Source: an uncultured bacterium (GTDB lineage Bacteria; Verrucomicrobiota; Kiritimatiellia; RFP12; UBA1067). From it: 46,109 nucleotides of DNA. Positions 31,792-40,631 of this stretch are shown one piece after another. Where the stretch lies: contig CACWJS010000006.1 of the NCBI GenBank assembly GCA_902761275.1, forward strand, positions 1 to 46,109, written 5' to 3'. Made by a program: the position numbers and the translations under genes. The number at the start of each line of letters is the position of its first letter. Position 1 is the first letter of the stretch. The notes under the pieces were generated by a model. The model ran no database searches. It saw nothing but the letters and a program-made list of their open reading frames with translations, and was not told the DNA's origin.

Positions 31792-33032
31792 TTGACGTTC
31801 TGTCCTTTTAGTTCACAGCCGGGATACACGAACAGCCGGCAGTCGATAGGTCCGTTGAAGAACGGGATCCTTGTCCTGTAGTAGAGGTTGACGAGGCGCG
31901 CGAGGTCGGGATTGCCGGTGATGAGGCCACCGGTGTAACCGCTGCACTTCTCGTTCATGAAAGTTCCTATGCGCTCGTAGACCGGCGCAAGTTCATCGAA
32001 CGTGCCGAGGCGGATGCCGTATTCGGGATTGAAGAACACGACGCCGCGAGGAGACGCGTCAGATTCGGGAACTGGAGTGTCTGCGAAATCGCACGCCTTG
32101 AAAGTTATGTACTGAGAAACGCCGGCGGCGATTGCGTTCGAATGCGCGTTGTCGACGGCTTCGGGCGAAATATCGGTCGCTATGATCGGCGGAATACCCT
32201 CTTTATTCTCTTCCGCGATTGCATCCATCACAATTTCCTTCCAAATCTGCTCTGGGCTCGCGCCTACATGCTGGCGCGGCGCGACACGAGGGGCGCTCTC
32301 GCCAGGAATTATGCTGCTATACCCCTTTATAGACTGGAAAGCAAAGTGACCCTTGAGCGAGCCGGGAGCCCTGTTCATAGCGATCATCGCAGCTTCTATG
32401 GCAGGCGTTCCGGAGCCGCACATCGGAGAGACGAAAGGCGTCTTGCCATCCCACTTGAGCGCCATTATGCACGCCGCCGCGAGAGTCTCCTGCATAGGCG
32501 CAGAGCCGGGAATCTTCCTGTAGCCGCGCTTAGAAAGCGGCTCGCCCGAAGTGTCAAGGTATATTATCACCTCGTCGCGCTCCCAGTATACGAACACGGC
32601 AGCACCCTTGTTCTCTCCTCCCGAGTCGGGACGGCGCTGACACTTCTCGCGCATGCGGTCGGCAATCGCGTCTTTTGTGTAGAGCGATGGAATGCGTGTG
32701 TCACGTATTGTGTAGTTATGGACGATCGAAGAAACTGAAAAGTAGCCGTCGGCCTCGATGAGGTTTTCCCAGTCTATCGACCGCGCGGCTTCATAGAGAT
32801 CCTTTATGTTGTAGCATGTCGTTCTTAGAAGAGGGACAAGCACGCGATGGGCAGTGCGAAGATGGAGATTCAGCTTCATCACGTCTCGCATCGACCCACG
32901 CACAACGACTGTGTTCTCGGTGACTTCGATTGGGTGATACCCCATGTCTATCACCTCTATCTCGGTCCAGCGCGAAAGTTCCTTAGCACAAGAAATGATT
33001 ATAGGATAATTACTGTCGGTCCACAGCTTCAT
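31788..33032 (-). CDS. THUMP-type class I RNA methyltransferase (RlmL/TrmN-like)
   Basis: The 414-residue protein has an N-terminal THUMP-like region (residues about 50-165) and a C-terminal Rossmann methyltransferase with PMCGSGTPAIEAAMIA as the AdoMet-binding motif. A catalytic-type motif reads FFNPEYGIRLG where the family usually has NPPYGER. By family it makes m2G in 23S rRNA or tRNA. Upstream of the start AAAGGGTGG is a possible ribosome site. A GGCGCGACACGAGG-rich segment encodes residues about 246-260 and may be another small insertion. It lies downstream of dnaN. Confidence 0.82.
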   Translation of the reverse strand: MKLWTDSNYPIIISCAKELSRWTEIEVIDMGYHPIEVTENTVVVRGSMRDVMKLNLHLRTAHRVLVPLLRTTCYNIKDLYEAARSIDWENLIEADGYFSVSSIVHNYTIRDTRIPSLYTKDAIADRMREKCQRRPDSGGENKGAAVFVYWERDEVIIYLDTSGEPLSKRGYRKIPGSAPMQETLAAACIMALKWDGKTPFVSPMCGSGTPAIEAAMIAMNRAPGSLKGHFAFQSIKGYSSIIPGESAPRVAPRQHVGASPEQIWKEIVMDAIAEENKEGIPPIIATDISPEAVDNAHSNAIAAGVSQYITFKACDFADTPVPESDASPRGVVFFNPEYGIRLGTFDELAPVYERIGTFMNEKCSGYTGGLITGNPDLARLVNLYYRTRIPFFNGPIDCRLFVYPGCELKGQNVK

Positions 33033-33045
33033 AGTCCACCCTTTA

Positions 33046-33106
33046 GACTTTCAACTTCTTTTTCTTCTGAACTTGCAACTTTGAACTTTAAACTTTGAAC
33101 ATTTAA
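33046..33106. repeat. CTTTGAACTTTAAACTTTG family repeat between dnaN and the methyltransferase
   Basis: Tandem AACTTTGAACTTTAAACTTT words; the inverted orientation of the repeats at 28665-28710. Confidence 0.7.
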
Positions 33107-33108
33107 CT

Positions 33109-34203
33109 TTAATTTATCCTAAGAGGCATTAGCACGTAGAGGAAAGGAATGCTGCACCTGATAACAGCAGGGCTGTGACCGTTGTTGAGACCGATGGTAA
33201 CCTCGTCGTCGTCGATTGCTTTGAGAGGATCCATGACGTAGTTGGGGTTGAACATTATCTCTATTTTCTCGCCGGCGTACTTAATCGGCACTTCGTCCTT
33301 CGCTTCGCCAATTTCGGATGCGGCAGACGTGACGGTGAGACGGTTCGCTTCGAATATTAGCTTCGTCGAATGAGCTTCGTCTATCGTCATGACGCTCGCT
33401 CGGTCGAGGGCGTTGAGAAGAAGCTGGCGGTCTATTACGATCTGTTCGGCGCACTCTTTCGGAATGACCTGGCGATAGTTTGGATAAGTGTCGTCCATCA
33501 GCTTCGAGTATATCTGTACGCTTCCGAGGGTGAAGCAAATCTGACTCTTCTTCACCATGATCGACACCTCTCCCTCGGCCGAAAGAGAGCGCTGAAGCTC
33601 TGCAACTGCCTTTGAGGGAAGCACGATGTCCTTCTCTGCTGCCTTTGGAAATTCAAGTTCGTTCTCGACAAGCGCGAGACGACGACCGTCGGTCGCAACC
33701 ATCGTGAGCTTTTCTTCCTTGAAACTCATGAGCACACCCTTGAGAGTGCGGCGAGTATCGTCCTGCGACGCGGCGTATGCTGTCTTTCGAAGCATTTCCC
33801 TGATTGTCACCTGGGGAATCGAATACATGTATGCTTCACCGTCTTCCGGAATGACGGGAAATTCGGAAGCAGGCATTCCCTGAAGCTTGAAGCGTGCGCT
33901 TCCCGCCTTGATTGTAGCCCTCTCTTGAGAATCGCATTCAACAACTACTTCACCTTCAGCTGCCTTTGTAACGGAAGTGAAAAGAAGCTTTACGGGAAGA
34001 GTAGTTGTTCCTTCTTCGATTATCTCGCACTCTACTTCGGACTTGATCGATATGTCGAGGTCGGTTGTGGTAAGCTTGATCGAATTTCCCTTGCCTTCGA
34101 TCATTACGTTCTGAAGGATAGGAAGAGATCCCTTGCCCGCGACGATGTTCTGTACGCTCTTGAGCCCTTCTATGAATTTGGACCTTATTACCTTGAATTT
34201 CAT
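33109..34203 (-). CDS. dnaN: DNA polymerase III beta subunit (sliding clamp)
   Basis: The 364-residue protein is full length for the bacterial clamp, which encircles DNA and tethers polymerase. Features are the opening MKFKVIRSKFIEGLKSVQNI, three topologically equal domains, ATDGRRLALVENEL in the middle domain and the C-terminal AVIRCSIPFLYVLMPLRIN, a variant of the usual YVVMPMR tail. AAAGGAAAAAA is a ribosome site just before the ATG. It follows dnaA with a 255-bp gap, the common order. Confidence 0.96.
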   Translation of the reverse strand: MKFKVIRSKFIEGLKSVQNIVAGKGSLPILQNVMIEGKGNSIKLTTTDLDISIKSEVECEIIEEGTTTLPVKLLFTSVTKAAEGEVVVECDSQERATIKAGSARFKLQGMPASEFPVIPEDGEAYMYSIPQVTIREMLRKTAYAASQDDTRRTLKGVLMSFKEEKLTMVATDGRRLALVENELEFPKAAEKDIVLPSKAVAELQRSLSAEGEVSIMVKKSQICFTLGSVQIYSKLMDDTYPNYRQVIPKECAEQIVIDRQLLLNALDRASVMTIDEAHSTKLIFEANRLTVTSAASEIGEAKDEVPIKYAGEKIEIMFNPNYVMDPLKAIDDDEVTIGLNNGHSPAVIRCSIPFLYVLMPLRIN

Positions 34204-34458
34204 TTTTTTCCTTTCTGTGCTAAGGACCTGTTGCCTTCACACCGAAGATTTTATCATATTACTGTTGTTTTTTAAATAGAGCAAATATTACTTATTAGGT
34301 TTGTTGACAATGTAGACAAGCGAAGAAGAAGCTTGAAAAACAAGGGTTAGACTCACTCCTTGCCTGTTGACATTCTATTGACTGAAATTTCATTTTCTTT
34401 TATATCTCTTTTTTCTGTAGATAGTATTGCAGGATGTCTACACAGTTTCTACTTTTTT
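34204..34458. other. AT-rich gap between dnaA and dnaN
   Basis: No gene is supported. A T-rich stretch (34376-34415) follows dnaA and minus-strand TATGATAAAAT (about 34254) could be a dnaN promoter. I see no clear DnaA boxes of either TTATCCACA or TTATCAACA type. Confidence 0.4.
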
Positions 34459-35874
34459 TCAACCAACCATGTCCTTCATTGAACAACCGAGATCTGAGAG
34501 TATTTCGTCAAGAGAAGTCCTGAGTTCAGGTTCGACATCGAGTCGCTTTGCGATGTTCTTCACTCCGTGTATGATAGTGGCGTGGCTCTTCTCGAACTTC
34601 TTCGCTATCTCTGGAAGACTTCTCGTAGTGAACTTCCTTGAGATGTACATAGCGAGCTGTCGAGGAGTTACTATTGACTGAGTGCGCTCAGGAGAAAGAA
34701 TCTGCTGCATGCTGACGGCATACTTCTTGCAGACGCAGTTCTGCACTTCGTCAACAGTGAGTTTTTTTCTGCTCTTTTCCTTTTCGATGAAGTCCTTCAA
34801 AATGTATGAAAGGACCTCATCAGTGAGAACCATTGAAGGATCGCGGTTTGCAAAGATGTTCACCTTGCCGAGCGCTCCTTCCATTGCGCGCACGTGGCTC
34901 TTTATGTTTGAAGCAATGAACTTGAGAGTTGAGTTAGAAACTTCAGGAACCATGCCCTCAGACTTCTTCTTAAGAATTGCGAGACGAGTTTCGTAGCCGG
35001 GTGACTCTATCTCCTGAAGCATTCCACCTTCAAAGCGAGATATAAGACGCTCCTCTATTCCAGGAAGATCCTTTGGAGCGACATCCGATGTGATGACAAT
35101 CTGCTTGTCGGCGTTTGTAAGGGCGTTGAACGTGTTGAAGAACTCCTCCTGGAAGTTCTGCATGTTTTTCGCGATGAACTGAATATCGTCGATCAAGAGA
35201 ACGTCTATTTTTCTGTAGCGCTCGCGAAAAGTCTGAAGACTGTTCTGCGTCATCGCGTTGACGTACTCGTTGAGGAACGCCTCGGCGGTAAGGTAGCATA
35301 CGGCTGCCATCGGGTTCTTGCGCTTCACCTCGTTGCCGATCGCCTGCATGATGTGCGTCTTGCCAAGACCCGTGCCCCCGTGAATGAAAAGAGGGTTAAG
35401 AGCTTTCTGCCCAGGAGTCTTAGCAACGCCCTTCGCAGCTGCAAGGACGTAGCTGTTAGAAGGACCTTCAACGAACTCGTCGAAGGTGTAGTATTCCTTC
35501 AACGGCATCGTAGATATGAATGTCTGTATGCGGCCGGTCTTCGTCTTCTCGACGACGGTGTTCGGCTTGGGGACTATTATCGCGGGCTTTGCGTTTTCGT
35601 CGAACGAGAATTCGATCGTGATGTTTGGCTCTGCGCCAGCGAGAAGAAAACTCTTCTTCAGATCCTCTGCGTACTCGCGTTCAAGTATGTCGGCGGACAT
35701 CTTGTTGAGCGCAAGGATTTTGAAGGTGTCTCCATCGCGCACGACAGATTGAATCATCGAAAAATTTCTCTCGGCCCGGCTGCGCTTCACATCCCCCTGC
35801 ATCATCGTGATGCATATCGTCCGCGCCCGGTCCCATAGTCCTTTCGAGACCATGTCTATAGTTTCGTTGCTCAT
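34459..35874 (-). CDS. dnaA: chromosomal replication initiator DnaA
   Basis: The 471-residue initiator has Walker A GGTGLGKT (166-173), Walker B VLLIDDIQF, the initiator motif region and sensor motifs of domain III, and the domain IV DNA-binding helices with TPRQLAMYISRKF (conserved Arg). The C-terminal signature is altered: FEKSHATIIHG (427-437) in place of the canonical FGGRDHTTVLHA. It is one residue shorter, with the Asp of RDH replaced by Ser and the next Thr by Ala. In E. coli these residues touch DnaA-box bases. A TTATCAACA inverted pair lies about 90 bp upstream of the ATG. Confidence 0.97.
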   Translation of the reverse strand: MSNETIDMVSKGLWDRARTICITMMQGDVKRSRAERNFSMIQSVVRDGDTFKILALNKMSADILEREYAEDLKKSFLLAGAEPNITIEFSFDENAKPAIIVPKPNTVVEKTKTGRIQTFISTMPLKEYYTFDEFVEGPSNSYVLAAAKGVAKTPGQKALNPLFIHGGTGLGKTHIMQAIGNEVKRKNPMAAVCYLTAEAFLNEYVNAMTQNSLQTFRERYRKIDVLLIDDIQFIAKNMQNFQEEFFNTFNALTNADKQIVITSDVAPKDLPGIEERLISRFEGGMLQEIESPGYETRLAILKKKSEGMVPEVSNSTLKFIASNIKSHVRAMEGALGKVNIFANRDPSMVLTDEVLSYILKDFIEKEKSRKKLTVDEVQNCVCKKYAVSMQQILSPERTQSIVTPRQLAMYISRKFTTRSLPEIAKKFEKSHATIIHGVKNIAKRLDVEPELRTSLDEILSDLGCSMKDMVG

Positions 35875-35963
35875 CTTAAACCTGATTTTCCAAAGTGACG
35901 TGAGAAATATAGCAAAAACTCCGCAGAACCGTCATTCGAAAGAAATCTTCTTATGTCTACCAC

Positions 35964-35986
35964 TTATCAACAACCAATGTTGATAA
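35964..35986. promoter_or_regulatory. inverted TTATCAACA pair upstream of dnaA
   Basis: TTATCAACA (35964-35972) and TGTTGATAA (35978-35986) form a perfect 9-bp inverted repeat with a 5-bp spacer, about 90 bp before dnaA. One mismatch from the standard DnaA box TTATCCACA in each arm. Probable DnaA autoregulatory boxes; it could instead be a 3' hairpin for the upstream glycosidase, but no T-run follows on that strand. Confidence 0.55.
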
Positions 35987-36003
35987 CTTTTTACTTTCTT
36001 AAA

Positions 36004-38562
36004 TTATTTGACCTTCACTGCCAAAAGACCAGGCGTGGAATCGGCATCGTGTTGTGGATTCCAGAACTTCATGTCCCATTTTGCGCCCTTGCGCTGGTGG
36101 TCGCCAAAAATGTTCAGAACATTCGTATAGACCGTCACCTCAAGGCGTCCGCGCGGCGCTGCGCCGGAAGGAAGAGACCAAACATACGGCGCCCATGCGC
36201 GAGTGCCGAGATCTGCACCGTTCCAACGCACATGCGCGAATGCGTTGCCGACATCAAGCTCCAGCGCAGTCGCTCCCGCCGGGATTTCGACATTATCGAG
36301 CGTATATGTCATGGCACCGCAAAAACCGGCGAAACCCTGCTCGGCAATAGCGCCCGGCGCAAGGGTCGCAGGGATTGGCGAAAGAACTCCGCCCTTCTCC
36401 GCGAACACACCTGCCGCAAATGCCGCCGGCAGGAAGTAGTTGACATCCGGCTCGCCCGAAACGAGTCGCAGCACATGCTCGCCCGGTTTCAGCTCAAGCG
36501 GCGCGGTCTCGGCGTAAAGCGGACGAAACTCTACAGGCAGCGATGCGCAGGGACGCTCCGCGGCAATCGGCATGCCGTCCAGCTCAAAGCGGTACGGCTC
36601 CGCCTTGTGGCGCAGAACCTGCTCGCCAACCGGTTCGCCCTCGCCGTCGTCGACTGGACGCCCCGAGGCCGTCACTGCATACGACATCGCGCACGTCCGC
36701 AACACGAGCCGAATGCCGCCGACTCCTTCCGCTACCGTAAAGCGCGCCGTTCTGTCCGCCGCAAACGGCATGCGGAAAACGGGAACTCGGTCGAACGCGT
36801 AGTCAAGGCGACCGAGCTTGAGCGTCACGCGCTTCTCCGCAGATGGCTCCGGCGGCATTTCTCCGGGGCCAAGTACCATTACGCCGCGCGACTGGATTTC
36901 GCAGGGACGGCGAACATCGCCAGATACGGCGACAAGTTGGCGCGGGCCATTGCACATGAGATCGAGCGCGGCAATTGTGCCGTCAGCCCATTCGCGGACA
37001 ATGAGACCGTCGGCCGGCGAGCCGTCTTTCTCAAGAAAGCGGATGCGCCGCGATGTGTGCTTCCAGGCCCAAAGTGCGGCATCCTTCATGTCGGTGAATG
37101 CCGTGCCGCTTTTCGCGTCGACAAAACCATTGTCCTTTGCCTCGAAAACGATTGGCAGGTTGGACTCATCCTCGTCCGCGAGCAGATCGACAGAAATCTG
37201 CCGTCCGTCAAGTTCGCGTAGCAGCCATTCGATCCGCGGGCAACTCCATCCCGCGAGACATGCGATTGAACCTTCGCGGCGCGGATAGCGCACCGCCACT
37301 TGGTACACCGTATCCTGGCGACGGGCGAGTTGAGCCGCGCGCTTTGCGTCGGCGAATAAATCCTTGAGCTCTCCATGCCAGGGCTGGCCTGCCATCATCG
37401 GCGCAAAGTAGCCGTGCTTCTCGACGAGCCCACGATGGTCCATGACTTGCATCGATGAAATGTAGTGGTCAATGCCGTGAAGCGCCGACATCCACACCAT
37501 CTGGCGCATCCTCGCCGCCGTCATGTCGTTAGGGCCACAGGCGTAGAGTTCGATAAGTCCGCCGCGTTTGTTGCGCGAGGTCGCGTGCTGCGCCGTCGCG
37601 AAGGTGAGCCACTCCGGCTCGGTCTTCCTCGTGTCGTAGCCCTTGCCCAAGCTTGTCCAGGTCCAGATCTCGTCGATGCCCGGCAGCGACTCGCCCTTGA
37701 TTGCCAAAAGCGGATCGCCGTTGCAAAGACACGCGCCCCAGATACCGTGCTCGTTGATCATGTGGCCCGTGAAGAGTATGCCCATCTTGTCGCACCAGGC
37801 GCGGATCTGGTCGAAGTACGCGGTGCGGAAGCGTCGCCCCATCAGCTTTGTGTAGATGGACCACACCTCGGCGGAGCCGCCGCCCGCAAGAAAGCCCTCG
37901 ACATCGGCTCGGAACTCCCGCCCCGTCTCGGCGCGGTATTCGTCTTCCATCCCAATCCAGCGGCGGAAATGCTTGCGGCAGCCGCTCTTCAGGGGAACGG
38001 CGACGGGGTGGCCTGGCTCGTCGGTGAAAATGCCGAGAATTGTCTTTGACGCGAAGTACTTTGCAAGGCGTTTTTCGTAGACCTCGTGCGTCATCTTGAT
38101 AAAGAGCTGGACGGCCTCCGGCTCGCAGACATTCACCCATCCCTGCGGCGCCATGACTGACTCCCAGCTGAAGCCGCCGCCGTCCTTCGGATATATCGCC
38201 CACTCGCTGTAGCGGAAACGCTCGTCGGCGGCTGGGACGCGCCCTTTGCAGGTGCCGCTCGGCCAGTTGTACTCGTCGTAGAGCCACACTTTCATGCCGC
38301 CTTGCTCGGCCTCGCGGCAGAGCGTTTCGACGGCGTGCAGCCACTCCTCGCCCATGTACTTGTATTGGAGACCGCTTCGTGCGTAGATGAGAAACTGGTC
38401 AAAGCCGTCGGTCTTTAGCGCGGCAACCTTGGCGGCAAGTTCGGCATCGGTCGGCCTCCCTGTGATCGCGAGAAACGGAATCACCGGGTTCAGCTCGACC
38501 GGTTCACCAAACGCGGCGAGAAAAGACACAACGGCGCACAGCAGACTTGCAAAGCATTTCAT
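36004..38562 (-). CDS. exported GH106-like glycosidase
   Basis: About 852 residues with a signal peptide (MKCFASLLCAVVSFLAAFG). The N-terminal catalytic barrel includes MKVWLYDEYNWPSGTC, ILGIFTDEPGHP and FTGHMINEHGIWGA, similar to GH106/rhamnosidase-type proteins and their relatives. The C-terminal part ends in a beta-sandwich with LELDVGNAFAHVRWNGADLG, usual for these large glycosidases. Family members cleave alpha-L-rhamnose or related plant or mucosal sugars; the substrate here is not shown. It lies between dnaA and a LamG-like exported protein and a GntR-LacI regulator, which suggests one sugar-use locus. The ATG at 38562 was chosen for the signal peptide; the one at 38574 is also possible. 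Confidence 0.8.
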   Translation of the reverse strand: MKCFASLLCAVVSFLAAFGEPVELNPVIPFLAITGRPTDAELAAKVAALKTDGFDQFLIYARSGLQYKYMGEEWLHAVETLCREAEQGGMKVWLYDEYNWPSGTCKGRVPAADERFRYSEWAIYPKDGGGFSWESVMAPQGWVNVCEPEAVQLFIKMTHEVYEKRLAKYFASKTILGIFTDEPGHPVAVPLKSGCRKHFRRWIGMEDEYRAETGREFRADVEGFLAGGGSAEVWSIYTKLMGRRFRTAYFDQIRAWCDKMGILFTGHMINEHGIWGACLCNGDPLLAIKGESLPGIDEIWTWTSLGKGYDTRKTEPEWLTFATAQHATSRNKRGGLIELYACGPNDMTAARMRQMVWMSALHGIDHYISSMQVMDHRGLVEKHGYFAPMMAGQPWHGELKDLFADAKRAAQLARRQDTVYQVAVRYPRREGSIACLAGWSCPRIEWLLRELDGRQISVDLLADEDESNLPIVFEAKDNGFVDAKSGTAFTDMKDAALWAWKHTSRRIRFLEKDGSPADGLIVREWADGTIAALDLMCNGPRQLVAVSGDVRRPCEIQSRGVMVLGPGEMPPEPSAEKRVTLKLGRLDYAFDRVPVFRMPFAADRTARFTVAEGVGGIRLVLRTCAMSYAVTASGRPVDDGEGEPVGEQVLRHKAEPYRFELDGMPIAAERPCASLPVEFRPLYAETAPLELKPGEHVLRLVSGEPDVNYFLPAAFAAGVFAEKGGVLSPIPATLAPGAIAEQGFAGFCGAMTYTLDNVEIPAGATALELDVGNAFAHVRWNGADLGTRAWAPYVWSLPSGAAPRGRLEVTVYTNVLNIFGDHQRKGAKWDMKFWNPQHDADSTPGLLAVKVK

Positions 38563-38635
38563 ACGGCTAATCAATCGTTATAAGAAAACAGCTACGACAA
38601 CTTACAACAACTTTTAAGTTTCCACAGCACAACAG

Positions 38636-40543
38636 CTACCGAACGAAGATCGTCAGTCCAGATCCGCTTTTGCACATGACGTCCGAAGCGCTGAGGACAT
38701 TGAGATTAGGATATAGGACTTCGAAGTCGTTGCCGGATTCGGCGCTGTTGGGATAGAACTTTCCGCCTTCAAGAGTGTCAAGGAAGCCGCATTTGCCGTC
38801 GCGAACTGTCGGCACCAGATGCCGGACGAGCGAGGCCTCGTCCGCATAGTCCGACCAGATCTTCACTTCGGCAAATGCGACGCACGAGATGTAGTTTATC
38901 GTGCCGGCCGTGTTCATGGCGAAGAACGTCAGCGGCGCGCCGGCGGTGAAATCGGACACAGTTGCGCCGGTTATCGTCTTTGATTCGTCGTCCAGCCTGC
39001 ACAATGCGCCGCCCATCGCAACCATGTGCAACTCCATGCCTTCGGCGGGCGTAGTAAACATTCTTGAAGTCTGATTCTTGTAGTCAAACCTGATATATGA
39101 CCCGCCAAAAGAATCAATCAATGTGTTGAAAGTATTGACGCCGGCAGATTCGCGACCAGACCACATGACGACTGTCTGGGACGTTGTGTCGATGAACGCC
39201 AGCCGTGCCCTGATCCTCGTCAAGCTATTCGCGGTGTAGTCGGTCACGATATACTGCGTTCCCGATGACTTTAACACCTTGTCGCCAAGCAAGTCAAGTT
39301 GCGACGCCGTGAAGAAGCGGGCGTAGCAGGCCGTTTTGCTCCACGCGAATGGCAGCGCGGACGAGAACGAAGTCGCGTCGGGGGCGACATCGCCCAGAAT
39401 CGCGCAGTTGTCCCAATGCGCCGGGTCGTCCCCGCCGTCCACCGCGCCGTAGGCGACCAGAACGGTATTCGTCTCAAACCCGGTGGTGAGGGAAACGCGT
39501 CCCGTTGGCACGCCATTGATCTGCGTGATGGATGACGAGAGGATTCGCTTGTTTCCAGTCAGAAGCGCGGAGGCAGAGACGACCGTGAAGTCGCCGACCG
39601 TGGGCGTTACGACATCGGCCTCTGCGTAGGTGAATGTTCCGGTGGGTGACAAGAAGCTCCCGTCCACGCGGTTGTAGAGCGTCACCGTGTCGTCGTTCTT
39701 GACGCAGGGGATGAGGTCGTAGATGAGCGAGGTAGAGTCCGTACGGTTTGTCCACACCCGGAAGCTATAGAGGGTCATCCTTCCACGATTCAGCGAGGTG
39801 GCTGATCCATTGGAGTTGACGGCGAAAAGTCCCATCGGACAGGGCGACGTGAAAGCGTCTTTGCTGACATTTACCGTGTTAGATCCGCCATCCCAAGTAA
39901 TGGGCACGCCTTGGTTTGTCTGATCGATCTGATAGCGCCGGTCTTTTGTGCCGGTGTAGGTTGGCGTTCCGCCTGCTGTGTCAAAGCGAAGTTTGTCGTT
40001 GGCTTCGCACAGACAGAGGAAGGCCGAGTCTCTTGCCGCTTTTCTGGCCCCCCAATAACCTTGAGCATATCCTGAAACAAAATAGTTGAAGCTGACATCC
40101 GCCGTGACGCGCCAATCCTGGTTGGGGCATTTGTCGCCGAGGATGAAATGCTGAGAACCATCTGACTTGATGAAGGCGAGCTGCTTCTTGAACGGGAGAG
40201 TATAGGAGGCGAGGGCGAAGCGGTAGGCGGCATCGAAAGGTTGGCTCACGGGATAGTTGTAGGTGAGTTCGCTTTCGCTCGCCGGGACGGTGGCCACGGA
40301 ATCGATGGTATCCCAGGCGTTCATGTCCGGGCCTTGGTCAACGGCGCCATGCACGGCGTAGAGCGTAATCGCTTCCGCGCCGGCCGACACCGCGAGGTCC
40401 ACCGAGGTCACTACGCCGCCCTCCGAGTTGACGGCGGCTATGCGCACCGTGCGCGAGGGGCCCTGCGCAAGCGTTTCGCACGGCAGCGCCGCCGCCGCGA
40501 GCATCAGACATACCGCAATAGATTCCGTGATTTTCCAGTTCAT
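38636..40543 (-). CDS. exported protein with two LamG-like modules
   Basis: About 635 residues with a signal peptide (ITESIAVCLMLAAAALPCET). Two homologous concanavalin/LamG-like modules are present (about residues 125-310 and 410-600). Each has a sequence such as SDGSQHFILGDKCPNQDWRV or SSGTQYIVTDYTANSLTRIR and ends with a LIYDLIPCVKNDDT- or LVRHLVPTVRDGKC-like motif. It is probably a cell-surface or secreted carbohydrate-binding protein. AAAGGGG lies before the ATG at 40543. It is adjacent to the glycosidase and is probably functionally linked. Confidence 0.75.
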   Translation of the reverse strand: MNWKITESIAVCLMLAAAALPCETLAQGPSRTVRIAAVNSEGGVVTSVDLAVSAGAEAITLYAVHGAVDQGPDMNAWDTIDSVATVPASESELTYNYPVSQPFDAAYRFALASYTLPFKKQLAFIKSDGSQHFILGDKCPNQDWRVTADVSFNYFVSGYAQGYWGARKAARDSAFLCLCEANDKLRFDTAGGTPTYTGTKDRRYQIDQTNQGVPITWDGGSNTVNVSKDAFTSPCPMGLFAVNSNGSATSLNRGRMTLYSFRVWTNRTDSTSLIYDLIPCVKNDDTVTLYNRVDGSFLSPTGTFTYAEADVVTPTVGDFTVVSASALLTGNKRILSSSITQINGVPTGRVSLTTGFETNTVLVAYGAVDGGDDPAHWDNCAILGDVAPDATSFSSALPFAWSKTACYARFFTASQLDLLGDKVLKSSGTQYIVTDYTANSLTRIRARLAFIDTTSQTVVMWSGRESAGVNTFNTLIDSFGGSYIRFDYKNQTSRMFTTPAEGMELHMVAMGGALCRLDDESKTITGATVSDFTAGAPLTFFAMNTAGTINYISCVAFAEVKIWSDYADEASLVRHLVPTVRDGKCGFLDTLEGGKFYPNSAESGNDFEVLYPNLNVLSASDVMCKSGSGLTIFVR

Positions 40544-40631
40544 TGACATCGCCCCTTTCATCATTGTTGTTAATTATACAATATTCGTGCCAATCGCGGG
40601 CAACCTATATATAGCGGTTTTTGCGCCACCC

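Noticed and set aside
35960..35990. Terminator of the glycosidase gene
   Set aside because: The palindrome is AT-rich and not followed by T bases on the minus strand; its arms match a DnaA-box variant instead.
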